DNA from: an uncultured Oceanospirillaceae bacterium
Lineage (GTDB): Bacteria > Pseudomonadota > Gammaproteobacteria > Pseudomonadales > Balneatricaceae
Assembly: GCA_937138495.1 (NCBI GenBank)
Contig: CAKZPE010000008.1
Span: 1-64,000, forward strand
Reading direction: 5' to 3'
DNA length: 64,000 nt
Positions 16,849 through 27,221 of this stretch are shown here, in pieces. The position numbers and the translations under genes are program-made. The stretch's first letter is position 1. Each line of letters begins with the position of its first letter. The notes below the pieces were generated by a model that saw only the letters and a program-made list of their open reading frames with translations, searched no databases and had not been told where the DNA came from.

Positions 16849-16876
16849 GAAGGGAGTATGACTCCCTTCTTTTTTA
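16849..16876 (+). terminator. Terminator of the rpoE-mucD operon
   Basis: GAAGGGAGT and ACTCCCTTC form a stem around a 2-nt AT-G loop, followed by six T residues. Confidence 0.9.
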
Positions 16877-17029
16877 TGGTTTGCTTTTTTGTGATGTAGT
16901 TACAGAACCGGCTTTATCAGCGGGTTTCAATGGCCGCGCTAAGTTAAATACGGTACACTTGGCCGCTTCTGATTTCGCGCCTGTTTGTAAGCAATCGCGC
17001 GCCCTATATCTTATGCTGGTGAATGCACG

Positions 17030-18829
17030 GTGAGTAAGCTCGATCATATTCGTAACTTTTCAATTATTGCCCATATCGACCACGGTAAATCTACCCTGGC
17101 AGACCGCTTTATTCAGACCTGCGGAGGTTTGTCTGAACGTGAGATGGCGGCGCAGGTGCTTGACTCAATGGATATTGAGCGTGAGCGTGGTATTACGATT
17201 AAGGCGCAGAGTGTCACGCTGAACTATACGGCGAAAGACGGTAAAACTTATCAGCTGAACTTCATTGATACTCCTGGCCACGTTGACTTTAGCTATGAAG
17301 TATCCCGTTCACTGGCCTCCTGTGAGGGTGCGCTGCTGGTGGTTGATGCCGCACAGGGCGTTGAAGCCCAGTCCGTTGCTAACTGCTATACGGCGCTGGA
17401 ACAGGGGTTGGAAGTTTTACCGATTCTGAACAAAATGGACTTACCTCAGGCTGAGCCTGACCGGGTACGTTTGGAAATTGAAGAAGTTATTGGAATTGAT
17501 GCTACAGACGCTGTGCCTTGCAGCGCCAAGAGTGGTATGGGCATCAACGACGTTCTTGAGGCTCTGGTTGAAGCGATTCCTGCACCGGAAGGTAATGTGG
17601 AAGCGCCTTTGCAGGCGCTGATCATCGACTCCTGGTTTGATAACTATCTGGGCGTGGTTTCACTGGTACGGGTAAAAGACGGTGTGCTGCGTAAGAAAGA
17701 TAAAATTGTTATTAAGTCTACCGGTCAGGTTCAGAGCGTTGACAGTGTCGGTATTTTTACGCCGAAGCGTCAGGAAACCGGTGAACTGAAAGCGGGCGAA
17801 GTAGGCTATGTTGTTGCGGGTATCAAAGACATCCACGGTGCGCCGGTCGGTGATACCATCACTCACGCCAAAACCCCTGAAGTTGAAAGTCTGCCCGGTT
17901 TTCAAAAGGTTCAGCCGCAGGTGTATGCCGGCTTATTTCCAACCAGTTCTGATGACTATGAAGATTTCCGGGAAGCGCTGGATAAGCTAACGCTGAATGA
18001 TGCGTCACTGTTCTTTGAACCGGAGTCATCTGATGCACTGGGCTTTGGCTTCCGTTGTGGTTTCCTGGGCATGTTGCACATGGAAATTATTCAGGAGCGT
18101 CTGGAGCGTGAATATAACCTTGATCTGGTCACGACTGCACCGACAGTAGTGTATGAGCTGGAAATGAATAATAAAGACATTATTCATATCGACAGTCCGT
18201 CCAAGCTGCCGGATCTTGGCTCAATCAATGAAATGCGTGAACCGATTGTTGAAGCCAATATTCTGGTGCCGCAGGATTATCTTGGTCAGGTTATTGGTCT
18301 GTGTGTCGATAAGCGTGGCGTGCAGAAGCAGATGAACTTTGTCGGTAATCAGGTACAGGTCTCGTATGAATTACCGATGGCTGAAGTGGTACTGGACTTC
18401 TTTGACCGTCTGAAGTCAGTCAGCCGTGGTTATGCTTCGCTGGAATATAATTTTGTCCGTTTTGAAGAAGCTAAGCTGGTGCGTCTCGATATTCTGATTA
18501 ACGGTGAAAAAGTCGATGCGCTGGCGGTTATCCTCCATAAAGATAACGCGATGTACCGTGGCCGTATGCTCTGTGAAAAGATGAAAGAGCTGATACCACG
18601 GCAAATGTTTGATGTTGCTATTCAGGCAGCGATTGGCGGTAAGATTATCTCCCGGACCACTGTAAAAGCACTGCGCAAGAACGTAACCGCTAAGTGTTAC
18701 GGCGGTGATGTAAGCCGGAAGAAGAAGCTGCTGCAGAAACAGAAAGAAGGTAAGAAACGTATGAAGCAGGTAGGCCGTGTTGAGATTCCTCAGGACGCCT
18801 TCCTGGCTGTATTAAAAGTGGATAACTAG
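17030..18829 (+). CDS. lepA: Elongation factor 4 (LepA)
   Basis: A 599-residue ribosome-associated GTPase. GTP-binding motifs are AHIDHGKST (G1), DTPGH (G3) and NKMD (G4). Domains II, III and V follow the EF-G plan; the C-terminal LepA-specific domain ends the protein with [19 protein letters not shown] and the lysine-rich [15 protein letters not shown]. It acts on stalled or back-translocating ribosomes. GTG start. Immediately upstream of lepB, as in most gammaproteobacteria. Confidence 0.97.
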   Translation: MSKLDHIRNFSIIAHIDHGKSTLADRFIQTCGGLSEREMAAQVLDSMDIERERGITIKAQSVTLNYTAKDGKTYQLNFIDTPGHVDFSYEVSRSLASCEGALLVVDAAQGVEAQSVANCYTALEQGLEVLPILNKMDLPQAEPDRVRLEIEEVIGIDATDAVPCSAKSGMGINDVLEALVEAIPAPEGNVEAPLQALIIDSWFDNYLGVVSLVRVKDGVLRKKDKIVIKSTGQVQSVDSVGIFTPKRQETGELKAGEVGYVVAGIKDIHGAPVGDTITHAKTPEVESLPGFQKVQPQVYAGLFPTSSDDYEDFREALDKLTLNDASLFFEPESSDALGFGFRCGFLGMLHMEIIQERLEREYNLDLVTTAPTVVYELEMNNKDIIHIDSPSKLPDLGSINEMREPIVEANILVPQDYLGQVIGLCVDKRGVQKQMNFVGNQVQVSYELPMAEVVLDFFDRLKSVSRGYASLEYNFVRFEEAKLVRLDILINGEKVDALAVILHKDNAMYRGRMLCEKMKELIPRQMFDVAIQAAIGGKIISRTTVKALRKNVTAKCYGGDVSRKKKLLQKQKEGKKRMKQVGRVEIPQDAFLAVLKVDN

Positions 18830-18838
18830 GAACAACGC

Positions 18839-19660
18839 ATGGATTTTGACTTTGCACTGGTACTGGTCGCATTAACCTTTCTGGCGGCACTGGGATGGGT
18901 GTATGACCGGGTAATGCTGTCAGCGAACCGTCGTCAGCGGATCGCTGTTGCAGCCGCGCAGGCCGCTGAGAACGGTGCCGCACTTACAGACGATACACTC
19001 GACGGCCTGAATAAAGAGAACCCGCTGATTGATACAGCGCGGTCGCTGTTTCCGGTATTGTTTGTCGTTCTGATTCTGCGGTCTTTTCTGGTCGAGCCTT
19101 TTCAGATCCCGTCAGGTTCGATGTTGCCGACATTGAAAATCGGAGATTTTATACTGGTAAATAAATGGGAATACGGTTTCCGTTTGCCGGTACTGGGCAC
19201 GAAAGTTATTCCGGTGGGTGATCCGCAACGGGGTGATGTGGTTGTGTTTAAATATCCAAAACAACCAACCATTAACTATATTAAGCGTGTGGTGGGGTTA
19301 CCCGGCGACCGTATTAAGTATTTCAATAAAGTGTTATATGTTAATGATAAGCCTCAGCCGCAGAAGGTTTTAGCGCAATTGCCGCCGGGTAAGCCTGTGC
19401 GTGCACTGATTGAAGAGCAGCTGGGCCCGGTTACACATGAAATGTACCGGGATCTGACGCCGCCAAGGATTGCGGCGGAATGGGAAGTGCCGGAAGGACA
19501 TTATTTTATGGTCGGGGATAACCGTGACAACAGTAACGACAGTCGTTACTGGGGCTTTGTGCCTGATGAGTTACTGGTTGGTAAAGCATTTGCAGTGTGG
19601 ATGCACTGGAATGATTTCTTATCCGTCCCTGATTTTGGTGATGCAAGGATGATTAAATAA
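18839..19660 (+). CDS. lepB: Signal peptidase I
   Basis: A 273-residue inner-membrane protease that removes signal peptides from secreted proteins. Two membrane segments (about 3-21 and 68-84) precede the catalytic domain. The Ser-Lys dyad is Ser94 in QIPSGSMLPTL and Lys149 in YIKRVVGLPGD. The conserved box GDNRDNSNDSRYWGFV lies near residue 223. AGGAAC precedes the ATG 9 bp after lepA. Confidence 0.97.
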   Translation: MDFDFALVLVALTFLAALGWVYDRVMLSANRRQRIAVAAAQAAENGAALTDDTLDGLNKENPLIDTARSLFPVLFVVLILRSFLVEPFQIPSGSMLPTLKIGDFILVNKWEYGFRLPVLGTKVIPVGDPQRGDVVVFKYPKQPTINYIKRVVGLPGDRIKYFNKVLYVNDKPQPQKVLAQLPPGKPVRALIEEQLGPVTHEMYRDLTPPRIAAEWEVPEGHYFMVGDNRDNSNDSRYWGFVPDELLVGKAFAVWMHWNDFLSVPDFGDARMIK

Positions 19661-19679
19661 CCTGGGAGAGGTCAGCAAT

Positions 19680-20048
19680 ATGAAAAAGCAACAGCGTGGT
19701 GCATCTTTTTTCTCAACGATGATGATTTTAATGGTCATCGGGATTTTCGCGGCCGTAGGCCTGAAGTTGTATCCGGTTTATTTTGATCATTATCTGATTA
19801 ATTCTACAGTTGTTGATCTGACCGAAAACCAGTCTGAGATGACCAAATCGACTCATGAGATCCGATTATCGTTGTCTAAGCGTTTCCGCATTAATCAGGT
19901 GAAGCTGCCTTCTGAAGAGGCGTTGAAGCTGGAGCGAAACGAAGGTGTATTAACTATTACACTGAACTACCAGGTCGAAGTGCCGATGTTCTTTAATGTC
20001 GCTGCTTTGGTAAAGTTTGATGAGAAGTATGAAGTGATTCCCCGTTGA
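19680..20048 (+). CDS. DUF4845 membrane protein
   Basis: A 122-residue protein with a single N-terminal membrane segment (about 11-30; [19 protein letters not shown]) and a small periplasmic domain ending in [19 protein letters not shown]. This matches DUF4845, which is commonly found between lepB and rnc in beta- and gammaproteobacteria; its function is unknown. The N-terminus resembles a type IV pilin-like signal-anchor ([11 protein letters not shown]). Its stop overlaps the TTG start of rnc (TTGA). Confidence 0.85.
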   Translation: MKKQQRGASFFSTMMILMVIGIFAAVGLKLYPVYFDHYLINSTVVDLTENQSEMTKSTHEIRLSLSKRFRINQVKLPSEEALKLERNEGVLTITLNYQVEVPMFFNVAALVKFDEKYEVIPR

Positions 20049-20731
20049 TTATTAAGTCTGTCACTGAGTTAGCCCGTAAGCTTGATTACACTTTCAAAGA
20101 TGAAAGTCTGGCGGAGCTGGCCGTTACCCACCGCAGCCATGGCAAGCGCAATAATGAGCGCCTGGAGTTTCTTGGCGACTCAATTCTGAATTTTGTCATT
20201 GCAGAAGCACTGTTCAAGCGTTTTCCGGAAGCAAAAGAAGGCCAGCTTAGCCGCCTTCGTGCACAACTTGTTAAAGGTGAAACACTGGCGGAGATTGCCC
20301 GTGAAATGAAACTGGGCGATTACCTTAAGCTGGGTTCAGGTGAATTGAAGAGTGGTGGTTTTCGCCGTGATTCGATTTTGGCGGATGCAGTTGAAGCAAT
20401 TATTGGCGCAATCTATCTGGACAGCGATATGGATATCTGTCGCGGTTATGTGTTGCGGTGGTATAAAGAACGCCTTGAGCAGACTAATCTGCAAAATACC
20501 CAGAAAGATTCCAAAACCCGCCTTCAGGAGTTTTTGCAGTCCCGCCGGGTAGCATTGCCGGAATATGAACTGATGTCGGTTGAAGGGGAGGCTCATCAGC
20601 AGACATTTTATATTCGCTGTACCGTTAGCCTGCTGGATGCACCTACAGAGGGTGTTGGTAACAGCCGTCGCCAGGCGGAGCAGGAGGCAGCCCGTCAGGC
20701 GCTGGTTGAACTGAAGGTAGGTGTGGCATGA
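20045..20731 (+). CDS. rnc: Ribonuclease III
   Basis: A 228-residue double-strand-specific endonuclease that processes rRNA precursors and some mRNAs. The catalytic signature [20 protein letters not shown] lies near residue 37, and a second acidic site near [15 protein letters not shown]. The double-stranded RNA-binding domain occupies about 155-225. The TTG start overlaps the upstream stop by 4 bp, implying translational coupling; no better start is present before the catalytic domain. Confidence 0.96.
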   Translation: MIIKSVTELARKLDYTFKDESLAELAVTHRSHGKRNNERLEFLGDSILNFVIAEALFKRFPEAKEGQLSRLRAQLVKGETLAEIAREMKLGDYLKLGSGELKSGGFRRDSILADAVEAIIGAIYLDSDMDICRGYVLRWYKERLEQTNLQNTQKDSKTRLQEFLQSRRVALPEYELMSVEGEAHQQTFYIRCTVSLLDAPTEGVGNSRRQAEQEAARQALVELKVGVA

Positions 20732-21663
20732 GTCGTGACCTGAGTTACATGTTGGCTGAGCCGAATGAAAATCAGCATTGCGGCTTTGTTGCTATTGTTG
20801 GCCGGCCGAACGTCGGGAAGTCTACTCTGCTGAATTATATTCTTGGTCAGAAACTGAGTATTACGTCCCGTAAGCCTCAGACGACCCGTCACCAGATTTC
20901 GGGTATTAAGACCGAAGGTGATATTCAGGCGGTCTACGTTGATACACCGGGTCTGCATAAAGATCAGGACAAAGCGATTAACCGCTATATGAATAAAGCA
21001 GCCAGTTCTGCACTGCGTGATGTGGATGCTGTGATCTTTATTATTGACCGTACTGCTTGGACAGATGAAGACCAGATCGTATTTGATAAGGTGCAGGGGG
21101 CTAAGTGTCCTGTGATACTGGCAGTCAATAAAATTGATCAGCTGGAAGATAAAGAATCACTACTGCCTCACCTTGCTGTTTTATCTGAAAAAATGGATTT
21201 TCAGGAAATTATTCCGATTTCAGCTGAAAAAGGTACTAACGTTGATCGTCTGGAAGCAGCCGTGAATGCACAGTTACCTAAGAGCATGCACTTTTACCCG
21301 GAAGATCAGATTACTGATCGCAGTTCACGCTTTTTAGCCGCTGAGCTGGTGCGTGAGAAACTGATGCGTAATCTGGGGGACGAGATACCTTACGGTACCA
21401 CTGTCGAGATTGAAGAGTTTGGCAGGAATGAACGGGGCATTTTGGTTATTCATGCCCTGATTCTGGTTGAAAGAGAAGGTCAGAAGCGTATCGTTATCGG
21501 CGATAAAGGTGCCAAGATTAAAGGCATTGGACGGGATGCCCGTATCGATATGGAAGATATGTTTGAAACCAAGGTTATGCTAAACCTCTGGGTTAAGGTA
21601 CGTTCTAACTGGTCTGATGATGAGCGGGCACTGCGCAGCCTTGGTTACAACGATCTGGACTGA
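20728..21663 (+). CDS. era: GTPase Era
   Basis: A 311-residue GTPase needed for 16S rRNA maturation and 30S assembly. Motifs: [12 protein letters not shown] (G1), DTPGLH (G3), AVNKIDQ (G4), and SAEKG (G5). The C-terminal KH domain holds [22 protein letters not shown]. Its ATG overlaps the rnc stop (ATGA). Confidence 0.97.
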   Translation: MSRDLSYMLAEPNENQHCGFVAIVGRPNVGKSTLLNYILGQKLSITSRKPQTTRHQISGIKTEGDIQAVYVDTPGLHKDQDKAINRYMNKAASSALRDVDAVIFIIDRTAWTDEDQIVFDKVQGAKCPVILAVNKIDQLEDKESLLPHLAVLSEKMDFQEIIPISAEKGTNVDRLEAAVNAQLPKSMHFYPEDQITDRSSRFLAAELVREKLMRNLGDEIPYGTTVEIEEFGRNERGILVIHALILVEREGQKRIVIGDKGAKIKGIGRDARIDMEDMFETKVMLNLWVKVRSNWSDDERALRSLGYNDLD

Positions 21664-21686
21664 TCTGACGTTACAGGCGGCTTAAT

Positions 21687-22391
21687 ATGGCGTTTCAGGT
21701 TGATGCTCAGGCCGCCTATGTCTTACATAGCAGACCCTACCGTGACACCAGTGCTCTGGTGGACTTCTTTACCCTGGAAAATGGCAAAGTCAGTGCCGTT
21801 GTAAAAGGGGCCCGCAATCCCAGGTCAAAATTCCGTGCTGTATTGCAGCCTTTTACCCCGCTGCAGATCAGCTGGCGGGGACGTCAGGAACTGAAAACCC
21901 TGATCAGCGCTGAAGCGGTAGCGGCACCGGTTTTTCTCAGTGGTTCAACTCTGTTGTGCGGCTTATATGTGAATGAATTGCTGGAGCGTTTGCTGCAGAA
22001 TATCGATCCGCATCCCAGGCTGTATGTTTACTATCAGTATGTGTTGAACGAATTGCTTGAAGGGACTGATATTGAGGTCGCTCTGAGAGTCTTTGAACGT
22101 CAGCTTTTACAGCAGCTGGGTTACGATTTTGATTTTTCCCGCTGTCTGCCTGAACGCCACTATTATTATCATCCGGAGCAGGGGTTCTGTCAGACAAGCC
22201 CGATGAATAAAGCAGCTTTGCCAGCAGATTTATTACAGGCAATCGGGCGGGAAGACTATAACCAGGTTGCTGTGCGAAAGGTAGCCAAACGATTAATGCG
22301 CCAGGTGTTTGATCATTTGCTCGGACATCAGCGTTTACGCAGCCGTGAGTTATTCACTAAAATACGTACTCCGGCTGGTAGCGGTAGTTAG
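21687..22391 (+). CDS. recO: DNA repair protein RecO
   Basis: A 234-residue recombination mediator that helps load RecA in the RecFOR pathway. It opens with an OB-fold domain (AYVLHSRPYRDTSALVDFFT, VVKGARNPRSKFRAVLQPF) and continues with the helical C-terminal domain (LYVNELLERLL). It follows era as in E. coli. Confidence 0.95.
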   Translation: MAFQVDAQAAYVLHSRPYRDTSALVDFFTLENGKVSAVVKGARNPRSKFRAVLQPFTPLQISWRGRQELKTLISAEAVAAPVFLSGSTLLCGLYVNELLERLLQNIDPHPRLYVYYQYVLNELLEGTDIEVALRVFERQLLQQLGYDFDFSRCLPERHYYYHPEQGFCQTSPMNKAALPADLLQAIGREDYNQVAVRKVAKRLMRQVFDHLLGHQRLRSRELFTKIRTPAGSGS

Positions 22392-22466
22392 TTATCAGTG
22401 GCTGATTACTTTTTTGTTCAGAATTATTGTCCGGCTCATCAGAGTGCGGTGTATTAGGGGATTACA

Positions 22467-23246
22467 GTGGTCGAACCAAAACGCTTACTTCTTGGGGTTA
22501 ACATTGATCATATTGCAACCTTACGTCAGGCGCGTGGTACACGTTACCCTGACCCGGTACAGGCGGCTGCTATGGCAGAAGAGGCCGGTGCTGACGGTAT
22601 AACGGTACATTTGCGTGAAGATCGCCGACATATTCAGGACCGGGATATTTATCTGTTGGCAGAAACCCTGCAAACCCGGATGAATTTTGAAATGGCTGTG
22701 ACTGATGAGATGCTGAGCATTGCGGAGAAGGTCAAACCTTCACATGCCTGTCTGGTGCCGGAAAAGCGGGAAGAATTAACCACAGAAGGTGGTCTGGATG
22801 TCGTCGGCCAGGAAGATAAGGTGAAGGCCGCCTGTGATCGTTTGGCCAGAGTGGGTGTTGAAGCCTCTTTGTTTATCGACCCTGATAACGCACAGATTGA
22901 CGCGACTGTTCGTTGTGGTGCGCCAGTTATTGAGCTGCATACCGGTGCTTACGCGGATGCAGAAACCGCTAAAGAACAGGCAGCAGAGTTGACCCGAATT
23001 CGTGAAGCGGCCAGTTATGCGTATCAGAAAGGCCTGATCGTCAATGCCGGTCACGGTTTGCATTATCATAATGTTGAGCAGATTGCAGAAATTCCGGAGC
23101 TGACCGAGCTGAATATTGGTCACGGCATTATTGCCCGGGCGGTATTTGTGGGGTTAAAAGATGCTGTTTCTGAAATGCGTGATCTGTTACGGGTGACTCA
23201 GGCACGGGTTCAACCCTTGCGTGATGCCCTGCAAAAATCTGAGTAA
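22467..23246 (+). CDS. pdxJ: Pyridoxine 5'-phosphate synthase
   Basis: A 259-residue enzyme that condenses 1-deoxyxylulose 5-phosphate with 3-amino-2-oxopropyl phosphate to give pyridoxine phosphate. Typical motifs are [33 protein letters not shown], and [11 protein letters not shown]. The GTG start follows AGGGGATT. It sits between recO and acpS, the E. coli order. Confidence 0.97.
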   Translation: MVEPKRLLLGVNIDHIATLRQARGTRYPDPVQAAAMAEEAGADGITVHLREDRRHIQDRDIYLLAETLQTRMNFEMAVTDEMLSIAEKVKPSHACLVPEKREELTTEGGLDVVGQEDKVKAACDRLARVGVEASLFIDPDNAQIDATVRCGAPVIELHTGAYADAETAKEQAAELTRIREAASYAYQKGLIVNAGHGLHYHNVEQIAEIPELTELNIGHGIIARAVFVGLKDAVSEMRDLLRVTQARVQPLRDALQKSE

Positions 23247-23255
23247 GCACGCAGT

Positions 23256-23630
23256 ATGATCTGCGGCATCGGGACTGATATTCTTGAGATTTCCAGAATT
23301 GAAACGGCGCTTACGCGTACGCCTAAACTGGCAAAGAGAATTTTGACGCCTGCTGAGTATGAGCGATTTTCCGAACATACTCAGCCGGTCAGATTTCTTG
23401 CCAAACGCTTTGCAGCAAAAGAGGCTGCGGTAAAAGCACTGGGAACGGGTATCGGGCACGGCATTGGCTGGCAGCAGTTTGAAATCAGTCATGATGCGTT
23501 GGGAAAGCCTTTGCTGATGGTTACCGGAAATGCTCAGGCCCGTGCTGATGACATGGGAATCCGCAGCTGGCATTTATCTTACAGTGATGAGCAGACTCAT
23601 GTGGTTGCGTTTGTTATTGCAGAAAGCTAA
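23256..23630 (+). CDS. acpS: Holo-acyl carrier protein synthase
   Basis: A 124-residue phosphopantetheinyl transferase that activates acyl carrier protein. GIGTDILEISRIE at the N-terminus and FLAKRFAAKEAAVKALGTG carry the metal-binding and catalytic residues. Starts 9 bp after pdxJ and ends the lepA-acpS run. Confidence 0.97.
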   Translation: MICGIGTDILEISRIETALTRTPKLAKRILTPAEYERFSEHTQPVRFLAKRFAAKEAAVKALGTGIGHGIGWQQFEISHDALGKPLLMVTGNAQARADDMGIRSWHLSYSDEQTHVVAFVIAES

Positions 23631-23796
23631 CGGGCAGGTTTACCACTTTAGTAGAGATATGATGCGCCGGATTCACTTGAGCTTTCGTGATGGTGTGGTT
23701 AGTATCCACTTTTCGAAATGCATTTTAAAAAATAGTTTTTTTATGCGAAAAAGTTATATTTATGCGCCCTGATTTATCAGGCCTGTCAGGTGATTT

Positions 23797-24693
23797 ATGA
23801 CGATTCAGTTCCCAACCATCGAAGATTATGTCGGTAACACACCACTGGTACGGTTGCAGCGCCTTAATGTTGGCAAGGGCAATACCGTTCTGTGTAAGCT
23901 GGAAGGTAATAATCCTGCCGGCTCGGTTAAGGATCGTCCGGCGCTGAGTATGATTCAGCAGGCAGAAGACCGGGGTGATATCAAACCCGGTGATATCCTG
24001 ATTGAAGCAACCTCCGGTAATACCGGGATTGCGCTGGCAATGGCTGCGGCAATTAAAGGCTATAAAATGAAGCTCATTATGCCGGATAACGGCAGTGAAG
24101 AGCGTAAGGCATCTATGACTGCTTATGGTGCGGAGCTGATTACCGTTACTCCGGAAGAGGGTATGGAAGGCGCCCGTGATCTGGCGCTGAAAATGCAGGC
24201 TGAAGGGCAGGGCGTGGTACTGGATCAGTTTGCCAATCTGGATAACCCGGTTGCTCACTACACCGGAACCGGTCCGGAAATCTGGCAGCAGACGCAGGGT
24301 AAAGTTACTCATTTCGTCAGTTCTATGGGTACCACCGGGACTATTATGGGGACCTCCCGTTACCTGAAAGAGCAAAATGCTGATGTTGAAATTATAGGAC
24401 TGCAGCCTAGCGACGGAGCGTCTATTCCCGGCATTCGTCGCTGGCCGAAGGAATACCTGCCATCTATCTTTGATGCGTCCCGTGTCGATACTGTTCTGGA
24501 TATTGGTCAGGAAGAGGCTGAAAACACCATGCGTGCCCTGGCGAGGGAGGAAGGTATTTTCTGTGGTGTTTCCTCTGGTGGTGCTGTAGCCGGCGCATTA
24601 CGTATCGCACAACAGGTTGAGAATGCGGTGATCGTCTGCATTATCTGTGACCGCGGAGACCGTTATCTGTCTACCGGTGTGTTTAAGCCTTAA
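23797..24693 (+). CDS. cysM: Cysteine synthase B (O-acetylserine sulfhydrylase)
   Basis: A 298-residue PLP enzyme making cysteine from O-acetylserine (CysM can also use thiosulfate). The PLP lysine is Lys45 in NNPAGSVKDRPAL; the substrate loop is EATSGNTGIAL and the phosphate-binding loop GTTGTIMG. SSGGAVAGAL lies near the end. Length and the RRWPKEYLP region favour CysM over CysK. An AT-rich stretch (23720-23765) upstream is the probable promoter area; a strong terminator follows. Confidence 0.93.
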   Translation: MTIQFPTIEDYVGNTPLVRLQRLNVGKGNTVLCKLEGNNPAGSVKDRPALSMIQQAEDRGDIKPGDILIEATSGNTGIALAMAAAIKGYKMKLIMPDNGSEERKASMTAYGAELITVTPEEGMEGARDLALKMQAEGQGVVLDQFANLDNPVAHYTGTGPEIWQQTQGKVTHFVSSMGTTGTIMGTSRYLKEQNADVEIIGLQPSDGASIPGIRRWPKEYLPSIFDASRVDTVLDIGQEEAENTMRALAREEGIFCGVSSGGAVAGALRIAQQVENAVIVCIICDRGDRYLSTGVFKP

Positions 24694-24712
24694 GGCTGTT
24701 GATCTTTGTTTT

Positions 24713-24736
24713 AAAGGCAGCTTCGGCTGCCTTTTT
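24713..24736 (+). terminator. Terminator of cysM
   Basis: AAAGGCAGC-TTCG-GCTGCCTTTTT: a stable UUCG tetraloop hairpin followed by five T residues. Confidence 0.93.
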
Positions 24737-24939
24737 GCGTTTTTGGATATCACTTAATAAAACTGAACTTGCTCGCTATCGAAGGTCATAAAGACTAAAA
24801 TATGCGCGCAGTCATTAAGCGGTTTATAGGTATTTTGTACAGGCTTAGTGGTGAAGAATAAAAATTATAAGTGTTTTTCTCAGGGGTAAATAAGCAGGTA
24901 GGGCGTTGTTCTGCCGGCATAGAGGGAGTGGCGTGAGCC

Positions 24940-27198
24940 ATGGTTAAAGTACGTGAAGATCATCCTATCCATGATGACGGCAGTGTTGATCTGGATTTAT
25001 GGATAGAACGTTTACAGGAACAGGTTGAACTGGACGATGTTGAAGTTGTTCGTCAGGCCTGTGAATTAGCACAAAGTTTAAAAGAGCAGGAAGCGCCTTC
25101 TGAAGAGGCCTGGGCCGAAACGGAAGACAGTTATGTCACCGGCCTGAAAATGGCGCAGATTCTGATTGAGCTGAATCAGGATCAGGATGCTCTGGTCGCA
25201 GCGATTCTGTACCGCAGTGTGCGTGAGCAGAAACTGGCACTGGATGATGTGCGCCGCCGTTTTGGCGCCAATATTGAAAAGTTAGTGAACGGTGTGCTGC
25301 AAATGGCAGCCATCGGTAGCCGGCAGAATCCCCGCCGGGAGAAAGTACTGGGCCAGAGCGGTAATCCACTGGATAACGTACGCCGCATGCTGGTCTCAAT
25401 GATCGACGACGTTCGTGTAGTGCTGATTAAAATTGCAGAACGTACCTGTGCAATTCGCGGTGTGAAACAGGGCTCGCGTAAAAAACGTTATATCGTTGCC
25501 CGGGAAGTATTTGATGTATACGCCCCGCTGGCTCATCGCCTGGGTATAGGCCATATCAAATGGGAGCTTGAGGATCTTTCTTTCCGGTATCTCAAACCGA
25601 ATGACTATAAACGTATAGCCGGGTTACTGGATGAGAAACGCCTGGACCGTCAGGAGTTTATCGATACGGTACTGGAAATCCTGCAAACTGAGCTGGATAC
25701 CGCCAACATTAAAGGTGATATGTCTGGCCGGGCTAAGCATATCTACAGCATCTGGCGCAAAATGCAGCGTAAGAATATCGACTTTAATCAGGTTTACGAT
25801 ATTCGGGCAGTGCGTATTCTGGTGCCGGAAATCCGTGACTGTTATACAGTGTTGGGCATTGTGCATGGTCTGTGGCGAAACATTCCCCATGAATTCGACG
25901 ATTATATAGCCTCGCCTAAGGCGAATGGCTATCGCTCGCTGCATACGGCGGTTTTCGGGCCGGACAATAAGGTTCTTGAAATTCAGGTTCGTACCCACAC
26001 CATGCATGAAGAGGCTGAGTTGGGTGTATGTGCGCACTGGTTGTATAAAGGGACTGACACTCAGTCCCACAGTAATTCTTACGAAGAGAAAATTGCCTGG
26101 TTACGTCAGGTACTTGAGTGGACTGAAGATCTGGGCGGCAGCGAAGAATTTTCCGATATGATCAGCGGTGATGTGACCCACGACCGGGTATATGTATTCA
26201 CCCCTGATGGTCATGTGGTAGATATGCCGTCTGAATCAACACCGGTCGATTTTGCTTACCGGGTGCATACAGAAGTGGGGCACCGCTGTCGGGGGGCCAA
26301 GGTAAATGGCCGGATTGTGCCACTGACCCGTCAGTTGCAAACCGGTGATCAGATTGAAATTCTGACATTGAATGTAGAACACCCGCGCCGTGACTGGTTA
26401 AACCCTAATTTGGGGTATATCACGAATTCCCGTTCCCGTGCCAAGGTTCAGCACTGGTTTAAAGAGCAGGATAAAGACAAGAACGCGGCCGCAGGCCGGA
26501 AAATTGTTGAACGTGAATTCCACCGTCTGGCAATTGAACTGGCAGAAATTAACTTTAACCAGTTGGCCGAGCAGGTGAACTATAAAAACGCTGAGGATAT
26601 GAATGCAGCCCTCGGTGCCGGCGATCTGCGCCTGTCTCAGATCATTAATGCGGCTCAGCAGCAGGTTGAAACTGAGCAGGTTGATGAACAGCTGGATCTG
26701 GAACTTCCATCGTTCTCTGAACAGTCATCAGAAACCTATGAAGGTATTAAGATCCGTGGTGTGGGTAACTTACTGACCACCATTGCTTCCTGTTGTAAGC
26801 CGGTACCGGGTGATCCGATAATCGGTTATATCACTCTGGGACGTGGTGTCTCAATTCACCGGGAAGACTGTAATAATGCTTTCCAGCTGCGTCAGAATGA
26901 AGCCGAGCGCATCATTGAAGTTAGCTGGAGTGAAGAGGGTGAGTCGACCTATCCGGTGGATATTTTTATTGAGGCTTTTGACCGTTCCGGGTTATTGCGG
27001 GATGTGATGATGGTACTGGCCAACGAAGATATTAACGTGATTGCGGCACAGACCCGCTCTGATAAGAAGAGCAATGTTGCTCAGTTGAGTCTGACGGTTG
27101 AGATCGGCCGCCTGGATTTGCTGGGACGAATCATGGATAAGATCAATCAGGTTCAGAACGTCACCGATGTTCATCGTCAGCGGAACAGCGGTCTGTAG
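24940..27198 (+). CDS. relA: GTP pyrophosphokinase RelA
   Basis: A 752-residue (p)ppGpp synthetase that answers amino-acid starvation on the ribosome. The N-terminal hydrolase-like domain lacks the HD motif (around QDALVAAILYRSV), as in monofunctional RelA. The synthetase domain holds RAKHIYSIWRKM, VYDIRAVRILV and SPKANGYRSLHTAV. A TGS domain starts at RVYVFTPDGHVVDMP, and an ACT domain ends the protein. The ATG follows GGGAGTGG. mazG follows 23 bp downstream. Confidence 0.96.
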   Translation: MVKVREDHPIHDDGSVDLDLWIERLQEQVELDDVEVVRQACELAQSLKEQEAPSEEAWAETEDSYVTGLKMAQILIELNQDQDALVAAILYRSVREQKLALDDVRRRFGANIEKLVNGVLQMAAIGSRQNPRREKVLGQSGNPLDNVRRMLVSMIDDVRVVLIKIAERTCAIRGVKQGSRKKRYIVAREVFDVYAPLAHRLGIGHIKWELEDLSFRYLKPNDYKRIAGLLDEKRLDRQEFIDTVLEILQTELDTANIKGDMSGRAKHIYSIWRKMQRKNIDFNQVYDIRAVRILVPEIRDCYTVLGIVHGLWRNIPHEFDDYIASPKANGYRSLHTAVFGPDNKVLEIQVRTHTMHEEAELGVCAHWLYKGTDTQSHSNSYEEKIAWLRQVLEWTEDLGGSEEFSDMISGDVTHDRVYVFTPDGHVVDMPSESTPVDFAYRVHTEVGHRCRGAKVNGRIVPLTRQLQTGDQIEILTLNVEHPRRDWLNPNLGYITNSRSRAKVQHWFKEQDKDKNAAAGRKIVEREFHRLAIELAEINFNQLAEQVNYKNAEDMNAALGAGDLRLSQIINAAQQQVETEQVDEQLDLELPSFSEQSSETYEGIKIRGVGNLLTTIASCCKPVPGDPIIGYITLGRGVSIHREDCNNAFQLRQNEAERIIEVSWSEEGESTYPVDIFIEAFDRSGLLRDVMMVLANEDINVIAAQTRSDKKSNVAQLSLTVEIGRLDLLGRIMDKINQVQNVTDVHRQRNSGL

Positions 27199-27221
27199 GG
27201 CCGTTTCAGCGGGAAGGTTTC

